A stretch of DNA of 64,000 nt from JAGVSR01 sp964589785 (GCA_964589785.1 CAZPUQ010000001.1:62001-126000); one strand, 5' to 3'; counted from the stretch's first letter, positions 46,821 to 56,018 are shown. Numbers and translations are program-made. The notes: a model not told the origin generated them from the letters alone.

Positions 46821-47672
46821 TCAGGCCGTAAAGTCGAGGCCTAGGTCGAGAACCGGTGCGGAGTGGGTCAGCGCGCCGACGGAGATGAGGTCGACGCCGG
46901 TTTCCGCAATCGCACGCACGGTGGACAAGGTCACACCTCCCGACGCCTCCGTCAGCGCCCGGCCGGCGACGCGAGCGACCGCGTCACGCAGCATGGCCGG
47001 CGACATGTTGTCGAGGAGGACGACGTCGATCTTGTGCGCCAGCACGCGGTCGAACTGCTCCAGCGTATCGACCTCGATCTCGATCTTGACCATGTGCCCC
47101 GCATTTTCCCGCGCGCGCACGATCGCTGCCTCGATGCCGCCCGCCGCCACGATGTGATTGTCCTTGATGAGGATCGCGTCGAACAAGCCGGTGCGGTGGT
47201 TGCGTCCGCCGCCGCAGCGCACCGCATACTTCTCCAATGCGCGCAGGCCGGGCGTCGTCTTGCGCGTATCGACGATGGCGGTCTTCGTGCCGGCGATCGC
47301 CTCGACGTAGCGCCGCGTCAGCGTGGCGATGCCGCTGAGCCGACCGAGGTAGTTGAGCGCGACGCGCTCGCCGGTGAGGATGGCGCGGGCGTTGCCGGAG
47401 ATGCGCGCCGCGGCCTCGCCCGCCGCGAGCGCATCGCCGTCGTGCTTCAGGCGCTCGAAGCGGACTGTCGGGTCGAGCTCGGCAAACGCGGCCTCGGCGA
47501 GATCGAGGCCCGCGAGCACGCCCGGCTGGCGTGCGGTGACCACGGCGACCGCCGTTGCCTCGGCCGGAACGGTGGCGTCCGTGGTGATGTCGCCGGCAAG
47601 CCCGAGGTCTTCCGCGAGCGCCTCGGCGACCGCGCGAGCGACCAAGCCTTTCGGCAGGCGCGGGCAGCTCAC
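46821..47672 (-). CDS. nadC: Nicotinate-nucleotide pyrophosphorylase (carboxylating)
   Basis: 283 aa from a GTG at 47672 that overlaps the nadB stop (GTGA). Converts quinolinate and PRPP to nicotinate mononucleotide. Motifs: EDLGLAGDITTDAT, GERVALNYLGRLSGIAT, VDTRKTTPGLRALEKYAVRCGGG, NHRTGLFDAILIKDNH, and the C-terminal LISVGALTHSAPVLDLGLDF. Last gene of nadA-nadB-nadC. Confidence 0.96.
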   Translation of the reverse strand: MSCPRLPKGLVARAVAEALAEDLGLAGDITTDATVPAEATAVAVVTARQPGVLAGLDLAEAAFAELDPTVRFERLKHDGDALAAGEAAARISGNARAILTGERVALNYLGRLSGIATLTRRYVEAIAGTKTAIVDTRKTTPGLRALEKYAVRCGGGRNHRTGLFDAILIKDNHIVAAGGIEAAIVRARENAGHMVKIEIEVDTLEQFDRVLAHKIDVVLLDNMSPAMLRDAVARVAGRALTEASGGVTLSTVRAIAETGVDLISVGALTHSAPVLDLGLDFTA

Positions 47673-49330
47673 AACGACAGCTCCAGGGCGGTGCGTGCGC
47701 GGCGCGGCCGCAACAGCGCGGAGCTTTCGATCGACGCCAGATCGTCGAGCGTCATAAACGTGCGCTTCGCCAGGCGCGGCTCGGCCGCCGGATAGTCGCT
47801 GCGGAAGTGGCCGCCGCGGCTTTCCTTGCGGGCGAGCGCTGCCGCAGCAATGAACCGCGCCGCCAGTGCCATGTTCGCGACCACCGCATCGCCCGCCGCC
47901 TCCGCCTCGATGTCGCGCAAGGTCGACAGCGCGTGCTTCAGTCCCCGGGCATCGCGGACGACGCCGACGGTGTCGCTCATGAGGCGGCGAATGCGCCGGA
48001 TGCCGTCCGCGCGCAGCCTGAGGTCGACGACCTTGCCGCCGCGGACGAGGCGCAGCTCGGCGATCGGCGCCGCATCGGTGGGCGGAACGAGCGAGCGGAT
48101 GTCGTCGGCCACGCGTCCGCCGAAGACGACTGCTTCCAGGAGCGAGTTGGACGCGAGCCGGTTGGCGCCGTGCAGGCCGGTGGAGGCCACTTCGCCCGCC
48201 GCCCACAGGCCTTCGACGCTCGTGCGCCCGCTCCTGTCGGTGGCGATACCACCCATGTGGTAGTGCGCGGCGGGCGCCACCGGGATGAGATCCGTGACGG
48301 GATCGATGCCGGCGGCGCGGCAGTGGGCGTAGACGGTGGGATAGGTCTTAGGAAAGCGCGCGCCGATCGCCGTCCGGCAATCGAGGAACGCGCCGCGCCC
48401 GGCGACGATCTCGGCGAATACGCCGCGCGCCACGATATCGCGCGGGGCGAGCTCGGCGTCGGGATGATGCGCCAGCATGAAGCGCTCGCCCGCCCGGTTG
48501 ACGAGATGGGCGCCTTCCCCGCGCAGGGCTTCCGTCGCCAGCGGCGCGGGGTCGGCACCGATGTCGATGGCGGTCGGGTGGAACTGGACGAATTCCGGGT
48601 CGGCGATGACGGCGCCGGCGCGGGCGGCGAAGGCGAGCGCCTCGCCGCGCGCATAGGCCGGGTTGGTGGTGACCGCAAAGAGGCCGCCGACGCCGCCGGT
48701 CGCGAGCACGACCGCGCTGGCGGGGATCAGCTCGTAGCTGCCGAGCCCGCGCGTCTCGCCGCGCGCGAGCCTGACGCCCACGACGCGGCCGCCCTCGACG
48801 ACGAGGTCTTCCGCCTCGTGGCCGGTGAGCACGCGGATCGAGGGCGTCGCGCGCGCGGCGGCGATGAGCGCCTGCATGATCGCGGCACCCGCGCGGTCTC
48901 CCTCGACGCGCACGATGCGCTTGGCCGAGTGCGCCGCCTCCCGCGACAGCACGAAGTGACCTTCAAGGTCGCGGTCGAACGGCACCCCGAAGGTCAAGAG
49001 ATCGCGGATGCGCGCGCCGGCCTCCCCGGCGACCGTGCGGGCGACGGATGGATCGACGATGCCGGCGCCCGCCGCGACGGTATCGCGCGCATGCGCCTCC
49101 GCCGTGTCACCCTCGCCGACCGCGGCCGCGATGCCGCCCTGCGCCCACGCGCTCGAGGCCCCTTCCCCGAGCGGTGCCGCCGCGACGATCGTGACCGGCA
49201 GCGGCGCCAGCTTGAGGGCGGTATAGAGCCCGGCAAGGCCCGCACCCACGATGACGATGTCACCCGGGCCGAGCGGCTGCGCCGGCTTGGCGAAGCCCCT
49301 GAATTTTCCGTTCCGGACGCGCTTGGCCAT
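47669..49330 (-). CDS. nadB: L-aspartate oxidase
   Basis: 553 aa. Oxidises L-aspartate to iminoaspartate with FAD; NadA then makes quinolinate. FAD motif IVIVGAGLAGLYTALKL near 25-41, then SSAWAQGGIAAA, GVPFDRDLEGHFVLSREAAHS, and AAHYHMGGIATD with the active-site His, followed by VEGLWAAGEVASTGLHGANRLASNSLLE in parts. Starts 39 bp after the nadA stop and is coupled to nadC. Confidence 0.96.
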   Translation of the reverse strand: MAKRVRNGKFRGFAKPAQPLGPGDIVIVGAGLAGLYTALKLAPLPVTIVAAAPLGEGASSAWAQGGIAAAVGEGDTAEAHARDTVAAGAGIVDPSVARTVAGEAGARIRDLLTFGVPFDRDLEGHFVLSREAAHSAKRIVRVEGDRAGAAIMQALIAAARATPSIRVLTGHEAEDLVVEGGRVVGVRLARGETRGLGSYELIPASAVVLATGGVGGLFAVTTNPAYARGEALAFAARAGAVIADPEFVQFHPTAIDIGADPAPLATEALRGEGAHLVNRAGERFMLAHHPDAELAPRDIVARGVFAEIVAGRGAFLDCRTAIGARFPKTYPTVYAHCRAAGIDPVTDLIPVAPAAHYHMGGIATDRSGRTSVEGLWAAGEVASTGLHGANRLASNSLLEAVVFGGRVADDIRSLVPPTDAAPIAELRLVRGGKVVDLRLRADGIRRIRRLMSDTVGVVRDARGLKHALSTLRDIEAEAAGDAVVANMALAARFIAAAALARKESRGGHFRSDYPAAEPRLAKRTFMTLDDLASIESSALLRPRRARTALELSL

Positions 49331-49369
49331 GCGCCACCTCGCTCGTCGGCCCCCGGGCCGGGGGCAGGA

Positions 49370-50443
49370 TCAGTTGTTGAGGTTCACCATGCGCTCGACC
49401 GCACGGCGCGCCCGCTCGGCGACATCGCGATCGACGGTGACCTCGTACTTCAGGTCGCGCAGGCTCTCGTAGATGGCCTGGAGCGTGATGCGCTTCATGT
49501 GCGGGCACAGATTGCACGGACGCACGAACTCGACGTCCGGCGCCTCGTCGGCCACGTTGGAGGCCATCGAGCACTCGGTGACGAGCAGCGCCTTGCGCGG
49601 CCTGTTGGTCTTGACCCAATTGATCATGCCCGAGGTCGAACCCGTGAAGTCGGCCACGCCGATGACATCCGGAGGGCACTCGGGATGAGCGATGATCTTC
49701 ACGCCCGGGTTCGCGTCGCGATAGGTCTCGAGCTCCTCCGCCGTGAAGCGCTCGTGCACCTCGCAATGGCCGCGCCAAGCGATGATCTCGACGTCGGTCT
49801 GCGACTGAACGTACTTCGACAGGTATTCGTCCGGGATGAGAAGGACGCGCGGCGCTCCGAGGCTCTCGACGACCTTGACCGCGTTGGCGGACGTGCAGGT
49901 GATGTCGCATTCCGCCTTCACGGCCGCGGACGTGTTGACGTAGGTGACGATCGGCACGCCGGGATAGGCCTCGCGCAGGAGGCGCACGTCGTCAGCCGTG
50001 ATGGAAGCGGCCAGCGAGCAGCCCGCGCGCAGGTCGGGGATCAGCACGGTCTTGTCGGGCGAGAGCAGCTTCGAGGTCTCGGCCATGAAGTGGACGCCGG
50101 CCTGGACGATGATGTCCGCCTTCGCCTTCGCCGCCTCGCGGGCGAGCTGCAGGCTGTCGCCGCGGAAGTCCGAGACGCCGTGGAAGATCTCGGGCGTCAT
50201 GTAGTTGTGGGCGAGGACGACTGCGCCCCGCTCGGCCTTGAGGTCGTTGATGGCCTTCACGAGCGGCGCATACTCTACCCACTCCATCGGAGTCACGATG
50301 CGCTTCATGCGCTGATAGATCGGCGCCAGCTCGCGCGCGAGACCGGGCGTGAAGCGAATGCCGTGGTCCGGCTCAGCCCTCGCGAACGGACGTGCGGCAG
50401 TGGCGGCAGCCGAACGGCTCAAGGGAAGGGTCACCTGCACCAT
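49370..50443 (-). CDS. nadA: Quinolinate synthase
   Basis: 357 aa. Condenses iminoaspartate with DHAP, using a 4Fe-4S cluster. Cluster Cys are seen in PDLRAGCSLA, VTECSMASN and RPCNLCPHMKR. Other motifs are AHNYMTPEI, GVHFMAETSK, YVNTSAAVKAECD and HPECPPDV. An N-terminal extension of about 35 residues precedes the fold. First gene of the NAD operon; two palindromic sites lie in the 100 bp upstream. Confidence 0.96.
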   Translation of the reverse strand: MVQVTLPLSRSAAATAARPFARAEPDHGIRFTPGLARELAPIYQRMKRIVTPMEWVEYAPLVKAINDLKAERGAVVLAHNYMTPEIFHGVSDFRGDSLQLAREAAKAKADIIVQAGVHFMAETSKLLSPDKTVLIPDLRAGCSLAASITADDVRLLREAYPGVPIVTYVNTSAAVKAECDITCTSANAVKVVESLGAPRVLLIPDEYLSKYVQSQTDVEIIAWRGHCEVHERFTAEELETYRDANPGVKIIAHPECPPDVIGVADFTGSTSGMINWVKTNRPRKALLVTECSMASNVADEAPDVEFVRPCNLCPHMKRITLQAIYESLRDLKYEVTVDRDVAERARRAVERMVNLNN

Positions 50444-50473
50444 CTAACCTGTAATCTCCGTGTTTCACCTATA

Positions 50474-50490
50474 ATGCTCAACACGAGCAT
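50474..50490. promoter_or_regulatory. Operator-like palindrome, nadA-proximal
   Basis: ATGCTC-AACAC-GAGCAT, a perfect 6-bp inverted repeat with a 5-bp spacer, 31 bp upstream of the nadA ATG. On the nadA strand TATAG lies at its downstream edge, so binding could block the promoter. Confidence 0.75.
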
Positions 50491-50536
50491 ATTCGGAGCC
50501 TAAAACAATCCCGACCCTTGCGGGCGGCCCTTGCTT

Positions 50537-50553
50537 ATGCTCTATTCGAGCAC
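50537..50553. promoter_or_regulatory. Operator-like palindrome, nadA-distal
   Basis: ATGCTC-TATTC-GAGCAC, the same motif with one mismatch, exactly 63 bp from the proximal copy. That is six helical turns, so proteins bound at both sites would face the same side of the DNA. The rest of 50444-50719 holds no gene I can support; a small AT-rich inverted repeat CTTAA-T-TTAAG lies at 50561-50571. Confidence 0.75.
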
Positions 50554-50719
50554 TCTCATGCTTAATTTAAGGGATCACGTCTTGCATTTCCAGTGGAATG
50601 CCTGGCCGTGACGCAAATTCTTTGCGACGCTCCGCTGGGCCGGTTGTTCGCTGGCACTGATCCGGCGCCTGAGATGAAACGGCGGAACCCCGTCTTCACG
50701 CTCGCATGAAACTGGCATG

Positions 50720-50757
50720 AAAAAAGCTGCGATGGGCGATGGTCAGCCCGTCGCAGC
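50720..50757 (-). terminator. Intrinsic terminator of the NadQ-like gene
   Basis: Stem GCTGCGA (50726-50732) with TCGCAGC (50751-50757), continued by GGGC/GCCC, then on the minus strand a run of six T (complement of 50720-50725). It starts 9 bp after the stop of the regulator gene and separates it from nadA. Confidence 0.88.
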
Positions 50758-50765
50758 AAAGCCTC

Positions 50766-51743
50766 CTACACCCGACCGGGCTTGACGCGCACGCCGGGAG
50801 CCGGCCGCTCGAGCAGCACCTCCTTGCGGAAGCGGTAGAGCTTGGCGGGCCTTCCGCCGGTGCGCGTCTTCATCTCGCCCGTCGGCTCGACGAGCCCCGC
50901 GCCTTCGACAAGGCGGCGGAAGTTCTGCTTGTGGAGATGCGGTCCGAGGATGGCCTCCACCGTCCGCTGCAGCTCGAACAGGGTGAACTCGGGCGGCATC
51001 AGCTCGAAGATCACCGGCCGATACTTGATCTTCGCGCGCGTGCGGCCGATGGCGGTCGCCAGGATGCGGCGGTGATCGTAGCGCATCATGGCGCCGAAAC
51101 GCGGCACGGGTGACCAGGCGAGTGCAGCCTCGCGTCCGTCACGGCGGGCTTCCTCGGCAAGGCCCGCCTCGTAGAGCAGCTCGTAGCGGTCGAGCACCTT
51201 CTCCTCGTCCCACGCGCCGCCATCGACGCCGAAGCACATGCGGATGCGGTCATGGCGGGCGACCGGCCGCGCAGGCTCCGTGGTCTGCTGGGGACGCTGT
51301 GCCCACTCTTTCAGGCGCGGAAAGATCTCGGTGTCGAGGATCTGCGGCCGTCCTTTGCGCCAGTCCTCCCAAGGGAAGTAGTGATACCAGCTCCGCCACG
51401 AGCCGCGCTCGGCCTCCCCGATATGGCTCGCGTCGGTGAGCGCCAGATAGCCGATCGAGACCACGTGCGGCATGGCATCGCCCGGCTGCGCGTGGCGGCC
51501 GCGGTCGCCGAAGGAATAGAGCTGCTCGACATAGCCGAGCTCGATGCCGGCCTGCTCCGTGACCCAGGCCCTCAGACCGCTTTCGAGCGTACGATGCACG
51601 AGCGGCGAGAACGGGCCGGAGGGCAGGCTGTCCTGGGCCGCGCTGCCGTCCTCGCGCACGACGAGAACGACCGGCTCGTTGTCCAGTACCGCCACGATGG
51701 CTGCATTGAGGCCGATCTCAACGGCCGGGGCTTCTTGGCGCAT
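50766..51743 (-). CDS. nadQ: NadQ/NrtR-type Nudix-like transcriptional regulator of NAD synthesis
   Basis: 325 aa from ATG 51743 (MRQEAPAVEI; AAAGGGAG upstream). The N-terminal half is a Nudix-related fold (GLNAAIVAVLDNEPVVLVV, LPSGPFSPLVHRTLESGLRAWV, QLYSFGDRGR) that lacks an intact Nudix box, so it probably senses a nucleotide without hydrolysing it. The C-terminal half has a winged-helix region with FTLFELQRTVEAILG and FRRLVEGAGLVEPTG, then RPAKLYRF. Proteins of this type (COG4111) sit beside nadABC in alphaproteobacteria and regulate them; NrtR is the distant relative. The symbol rests on family plus context. Confidence 0.8.
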   Translation of the reverse strand: MRQEAPAVEIGLNAAIVAVLDNEPVVLVVREDGSAAQDSLPSGPFSPLVHRTLESGLRAWVTEQAGIELGYVEQLYSFGDRGRHAQPGDAMPHVVSIGYLALTDASHIGEAERGSWRSWYHYFPWEDWRKGRPQILDTEIFPRLKEWAQRPQQTTEPARPVARHDRIRMCFGVDGGAWDEEKVLDRYELLYEAGLAEEARRDGREAALAWSPVPRFGAMMRYDHRRILATAIGRTRAKIKYRPVIFELMPPEFTLFELQRTVEAILGPHLHKQNFRRLVEGAGLVEPTGEMKTRTGGRPAKLYRFRKEVLLERPAPGVRVKPGRV

Positions 51744-51989
51744 CGAACTCCCTTTCGGGTGCTGACGCTCGAGGCTCTCGCGCGGGATACGCCGCACATT
51801 CGCGTCGGATACCATGGGCCTGTTCTCCCGTCTCTAGAGCGTTGGATGGACAGGGCCGCCGGGGCAGGACGTGCAACTAGACGCCGCCGGGCCGCCTTCT
51901 GTCGTAGCTAACGGGCGACCGTCGCGATTATTCCCCGGCCGCGTACAAGCGTTTTGGCCGCCACTTCGTTCCCGCTCCGCACATCGTCG

Positions 51990-52634
51990 TCAGGGCCGAT
52001 AGAGCGCCTCGAAGCGCTGGAGGAAGCGGCCTTCCGCTTCCTCCGTCGGGGAGGCTGCGAGCGATTGAAGCTTGTGCGAGAGCCCCGCACTCAATCCGCC
52101 GGGCTCGCCGAAGTAGACGAGCGCCTCGTCCTCGGTGAAGCCAGCAAGCCGCGTCGCCTCGTAATACGCCGCAACGCGGTCGGCGGCCTTGATTGCGGCG
52201 GTGAGATGGGGCGGCAATATGGCGGGCAGCCCGAACCGCCGATGGATCGCGCCGAGGATGCGCAGTTCGAAGGCCTTGTAGTCTAGCCCGATCGCGGTCT
52301 TGAAGGGACTGATGAGGTCGCCGATCACGTATTCGGGTGCGTCGTGCAGCAGGGCCGCGAGCGCATCGCTCGCCTGCCGGTGCGGGTTGAGGTCGCAGAC
52401 GATCTCCTCGACGAGGAGCGCGTGCTCGGCGACGGAGAAGGCGTGGTCGCCCGACGTCTGGCCGTTCCAGCGCGCGACGCGCGCCAGCCCGTGCGCGATG
52501 TCGGCGATGTCGATGTCGTCGGGCGAGGGGTCGAGCAGATCGAGGCGCCGCCCCGACAGCATCCGTTGCCACGCGCGCGGACGCGGTGCCGCCGTTGCGC
52601 TGTCATCGCTCCTCTTGCTTCCGGATGCGGACAT
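51990..52634 (-). CDS. HD-domain hydrolase (YfbR-like 5'-deoxynucleotidase family)
   Basis: 214 aa from ATG 52634. HD motifs: GDHAFSVAEHALLV (first His pair), ALLHDAPEYVIGDLISP (HD dyad) and a later KAADRVAAYYEA (Asp). Metal-dependent phosphohydrolase, related to enzymes that dephosphorylate dNMPs. N-terminal RMLSGRRLDLLDPSPDDIDI is typical of this branch in the order. Lies 20 bp downstream of tag, same strand. The 246 bp between it and nadQ show no gene. Confidence 0.87.
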   Translation of the reverse strand: MSASGSKRSDDSATAAPRPRAWQRMLSGRRLDLLDPSPDDIDIADIAHGLARVARWNGQTSGDHAFSVAEHALLVEEIVCDLNPHRQASDALAALLHDAPEYVIGDLISPFKTAIGLDYKAFELRILGAIHRRFGLPAILPPHLTAAIKAADRVAAYYEATRLAGFTEDEALVYFGEPGGLSAGLSHKLQSLAASPTEEAEGRFLQRFEALYRP

Positions 52635-52654
52635 GGCGTCGCCTTCCTGGGGCG

Positions 52655-53263
52655 TCAGGGCTGCTTGAAGGAGCGGTGCAGGGCCACGCAGGCCGCGTGG
52701 CGCGGGCAGCCGACGAGGTGATCGTTCACGAGCCCGACGGACTGCATATAGGCGTAGATCGTGGTCGGTCCGACGAAGCGGAAGCCGGCGCCCTTGAGCG
52801 CCTTGGAGAGTCGCTTTGATTCCGGCGTCTCGGCCGGGATCTCCGTGAGGCGCGTGAACCGGTTGAGGATCGGACCGTCGTCCATGTGCGACCACAGGAA
52901 CGAGGCAAACGTCGTGTGCTCCGAGAGAGCGAGGAAGGCGCGCGCGTTGTCGATCGTCGCCTCGATCTTCAGCCGGTTGCGCACGATGCCGGCATCCTGC
53001 ATCAGGCGCGCGATGTCCTTCTCTCCATAGCGCGCGATGCGCTCCGGGTCGAAGCGCTCGAAGGCGCGGCGGAAGGCGTCGCGCTTGCGCAGGATGGTGA
53101 GCCACGAGAGGCCCGCCTGGAACCCTTCCAGAACGAGCTTTTCAAACAGGCGGCGCTCGTTGGCGTGGGGCACGCCCCACTCCTCGTCGTGATAGCGCGC
53201 ATAGAGCGGATCCTCGATGCCGCGCCACGGGCAGCGCGCGATTTTGGAATCAACCTTGGCCAC
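52655..53263 (-). CDS. tag: DNA-3-methyladenine glycosylase I
   Basis: 202 aa. Removes 3-methyladenine from DNA. Begins with a CPW zinc-site Cys, then YHDEEWGVP, LVLEGFQAGLSWLTIL (substrate pocket Glu and Trp), DAGIVRNRLKI, and GFRFVGPTTIYAYMQSVGLVNDH with a C-terminal CPRH zinc ligand pair. Complete. Next to the HD hydrolase, which fits DNA or nucleotide quality control. Confidence 0.95.
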   Translation of the reverse strand: MAKVDSKIARCPWRGIEDPLYARYHDEEWGVPHANERRLFEKLVLEGFQAGLSWLTILRKRDAFRRAFERFDPERIARYGEKDIARLMQDAGIVRNRLKIEATIDNARAFLALSEHTTFASFLWSHMDDGPILNRFTRLTEIPAETPESKRLSKALKGAGFRFVGPTTIYAYMQSVGLVNDHLVGCPRHAACVALHRSFKQP

Positions 53264-53326
53264 GGATATGCGTCCATGAAGCGTCGTCGTATGTGATCCG
53301 GCCCTGCGCCGCAGGCAAGTGCGATC

Positions 53327-54187
53327 TTAGCCGCGGCCCGCGACCGGCTTGAAGCTCGCCCAATCGGGAACGGCAAGCGTGATCTCGGCTTGTCCGGCCC
53401 GGAGCGCGACGCCCTTCGCGGCGAAGTCCGCGGCCCGGTCGAGCCGGATCAGCGCGAGGCCCCGGTCACCAGCGACCGAGCCGACGGTCCCGATCTCGAT
53501 ATCGCCGGCCTGGACGGGCGTTCCGGAAATCAATGCGCCGCCCGCCGCGACGACGGGCACGACGCGGCTGCGCGCCGTGCCGCGATGCTCCATGCGCGAG
53601 ACGATCTCCTGGCCGACGTAGCATCCCTTGGTGAAGGAGACGCCGTTGAGCTGGTCGAACAGCGCCTCGTGCGGGAAGGCATCCCCGAACGCGTAGTCGC
53701 GCCCGCCTTCGGGAACGCCGAGGGCGATCCGCTGTTGGTGGTAGTCCGCCGCGTCTGCGGATGCGTCCATGGGCTCGCCCGCCGCGACGATGGCCCGCCA
53801 GCCGAGAGCCGGCAGGCGCGGATCGGGATAGGCGCGTGGGTCGTCGAGATGTGCGCCGGGGCCGAAGAGGGCCAGAACCGCATGCGCATCAGAAACGTCC
53901 GCGATCGAGACGTCCGCCCTGAGCTTGTAGAGTTTCAGCCGCTTGACGAGGTCGGCGGCCCGGTCGCGCGCAACCTCGAGAAGCGCGCCGTCACGCGTGC
54001 GGACGACGAAGAAGTCGAACAGGATCTTGCCCTGCGGCGAGAGCAGGCCGGAGTGCATCGCAGGCGCCGTATCGAGCTGCGCGACATCGTTGGTCACGAG
54101 TCCCTGCAGCAGCTTCAGCGCGTCGGGGCCGCTTACGGACACGACGCCGCGGTCGGGCAGAACGGCGATCTTCATCTGGCTCGTCAT
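53327..54187 (-). CDS. ygfZ: Folate-binding protein YgfZ (iron-sulfur cluster repair)
   Basis: 286 aa. GcvT-like fold; assists folate-dependent maintenance of Fe-S enzymes. Signature KGCYVGQEIVSRMEHRGTAR with the conserved Cys, and an N-terminal ALKLLQGLVTNDV. Divergent from pyrC with about 107 bp between the starts. Ends 63 bp before tag. Confidence 0.93.
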   Translation of the reverse strand: MTSQMKIAVLPDRGVVSVSGPDALKLLQGLVTNDVAQLDTAPAMHSGLLSPQGKILFDFFVVRTRDGALLEVARDRAADLVKRLKLYKLRADVSIADVSDAHAVLALFGPGAHLDDPRAYPDPRLPALGWRAIVAAGEPMDASADAADYHQQRIALGVPEGGRDYAFGDAFPHEALFDQLNGVSFTKGCYVGQEIVSRMEHRGTARSRVVPVVAAGGALISGTPVQAGDIEIGTVGSVAGDRGLALIRLDRAADFAAKGVALRAGQAEITLAVPDWASFKPVAGRG

Positions 54188-54294
54188 GTGGGCCCGGGAT
54201 TGCTATCTAGGCCCAGTACGTAAGGCGCCCGGCCGTGGCATGGCAAGCGGCGCCGCCATCGCCACCGTCTCCACCCTCCGAGGATCGCCGCCGC

Positions 54295-55620
54295 ATGACC
54301 GCACCGCTCGACGTTCTCATCAAAGGCGCCACTGTCGTCAATCACGATGGCGAGGGCGTCCGCGATATCGGCATCCGCGACGGGCGCATCGTCGCGCTGG
54401 GCGAGCTCCGCTCGGCGAAGGCGCTCGACACCCTGGAGGCGAAGGGGCTCCATGTGCTGCCGGGCGTCATCGACACGCAGGTCCATTTCCGCGAGCCCGG
54501 CCTCACCCACAAGGAGGATCTGGAAACGGGCAGCCGCGCCGCGGTGGCAGGCGGCGTGACGGCCGTGTTCGAGATGCCGAACACCGCCCCGCTCACGACC
54601 TGTGCGGCGACGCTCGCGGCCAAGGTCGGCGCCGCGCGCCACCGCATGCTGTGCGATTTCGCCTTCTTCGTCGGCGGCACGCGCGACAACATCGAAGACA
54701 TCCCGGCGCTCGAGCGCCTCGAAGGCTCGGCCGGCATCAAGGTGTTCATGGGCTCCTCGACCGGCAGCCTGCTGGTCGACGATCCGCCGTCGCTGGAGCG
54801 GATCATCGCGGGCATCTCCCGGCGCGCATCGTTCCACGCCGAGGACGAGGGCCGGCTGAAGGCGCGCATGGACCTGCGCGTGCCGGGCGACCCCGCCTCG
54901 CATCCCGTCTGGCGCGACGCGGAAGCCGCGCTGCTCGCCACGAAGCGTCTCGTCGCGCTCGCGGAGCGCCATCGGCGCCGCGTCCACATTCTGCACGTCT
55001 CCACGGCGGAGGAGATGGATTTTCTCGAGGCGCACAAGGAGTGGGCCAGCGTGGAGGTCACGCCGCATCACCTCACGCTCGCCGCGCCGGAGTGCTACGA
55101 GGAGCTCGGCACCTACGTCCAGATGAACCCGCCCATCCGCGACAAGCGCCACCGGGAGCGGATCTGGAAGGCGCTGGCCGACGGCGTCGTCGATGTGCTC
55201 GGCTCCGATCACGCGCCGCATACGCGCGAGGAGAAGGATCACGCCTATCCGGGCTCCCACTCCGGCATGACCGGCGTGCAGACGCTGGTGCCGATCATGC
55301 TCGATCACGTCAACGCGGGCCGGCTGTCGCTGCAACGCTTCGTCGACCTGACGAGCCATGGGCCGCAGCGGCTCTTCGGCAGCCGCGGCAAGGGGCGCCT
55401 GGCGGTAGGGTGGGACGCGGATCTCACCGTGGTCGATTTGAAACGTCGCGAAACGATCCGCGACCGCTGGATCGAGAGCCGCGTGGGGTGGACGCCCTAC
55501 AATGGTAAAGCGGTGACGGGCTGGCCGGTCGGCACGTTCGTGCGCGGACGGCGCGTCATGTGGCAGGGAGAGATCGTGAAATCGGGCTTCGGCGAGCCCG
55601 TGCGCTTCTATGACGTTTGA
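54295..55620 (+). CDS. pyrC: Dihydroorotase (class I type)
   Basis: 441 aa from ATG 54295. Cyclises carbamoyl-aspartate to dihydroorotate for pyrimidine synthesis. Metal site: DTQVHFREPGLTHKEDL (two His), IKVFMGSSTG (carboxylated Lys), HILHVSTAEE, VTPHHLTL, and GSDHAPHTREEK (Asp). Full length. The close branch often carries TGVQTLVPIMLDHVNAGRLS, as here. It is alone on the plus strand; pyrB is not in the window. Confidence 0.93.
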   Translation: MTAPLDVLIKGATVVNHDGEGVRDIGIRDGRIVALGELRSAKALDTLEAKGLHVLPGVIDTQVHFREPGLTHKEDLETGSRAAVAGGVTAVFEMPNTAPLTTCAATLAAKVGAARHRMLCDFAFFVGGTRDNIEDIPALERLEGSAGIKVFMGSSTGSLLVDDPPSLERIIAGISRRASFHAEDEGRLKARMDLRVPGDPASHPVWRDAEAALLATKRLVALAERHRRRVHILHVSTAEEMDFLEAHKEWASVEVTPHHLTLAAPECYEELGTYVQMNPPIRDKRHRERIWKALADGVVDVLGSDHAPHTREEKDHAYPGSHSGMTGVQTLVPIMLDHVNAGRLSLQRFVDLTSHGPQRLFGSRGKGRLAVGWDADLTVVDLKRRETIRDRWIESRVGWTPYNGKAVTGWPVGTFVRGRRVMWQGEIVKSGFGEPVRFYDV

Positions 55621-55747
55621 GTGTTCGCCGGTGCTTGGTCCGGCGTGGTGTTGGCATCGGCCTTGCTCTTGTCGCGAAGCGTTGCCGGAAGTTTTCGGGG
55701 TGTTGTCGGGCCAGCTGCCGGCCGCGCCGCCGATCCTCCCGGCCTCA

Positions 55748-55981
55748 ATGATCGAGACGATGCCTTCGACCCCTCCCTCCCAGTCTCTCGTCACGACATG
55801 CGCGCGCGTCACGACGGCCCCGCCCGGTTCGGCGGTCCGGGCCGTGTGGCGCGCTCCGCTGATCGCCGTTGCGGCCGCGGTGTCGGTGGCGGGCCTCTAT
55901 CTCGTCAAATCGGCGATGGGCATCAACCTCCTGCCCGGCAGCTCGCCCCTGCACGACCTGCTCTACCCCCTGGTGCGCTAG
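55748..55981 (+). CDS. Small single-helix membrane protein
   Basis: 77 aa from ATG 55748; ATG 55760 is the alternative. Disordered N-terminal half, one hydrophobic segment (APLIAVAAAVSVAGLYLV) and a conserved-looking tail GINLLPGSSPLHDLLYPLV. Lies 127 bp after pyrC. Function unknown. The tail is reminiscent of small proteins seen in this order, which supports it as a real gene. Confidence 0.55.
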   Translation: MIETMPSTPPSQSLVTTCARVTTAPPGSAVRAVWRAPLIAVAAAVSVAGLYLVKSAMGINLLPGSSPLHDLLYPLVR

Positions 55982-56018
55982 ATACCGCTCCGGCGCGGCA
56001 GGCTGGCAAGACGCTGGC

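Noticed and set aside
47807..50503. An 898-codon plus-strand frame opposite nadB and nadA.
   Set aside because: Spans two well-supported genes on the other strand; no domain and no start signal.
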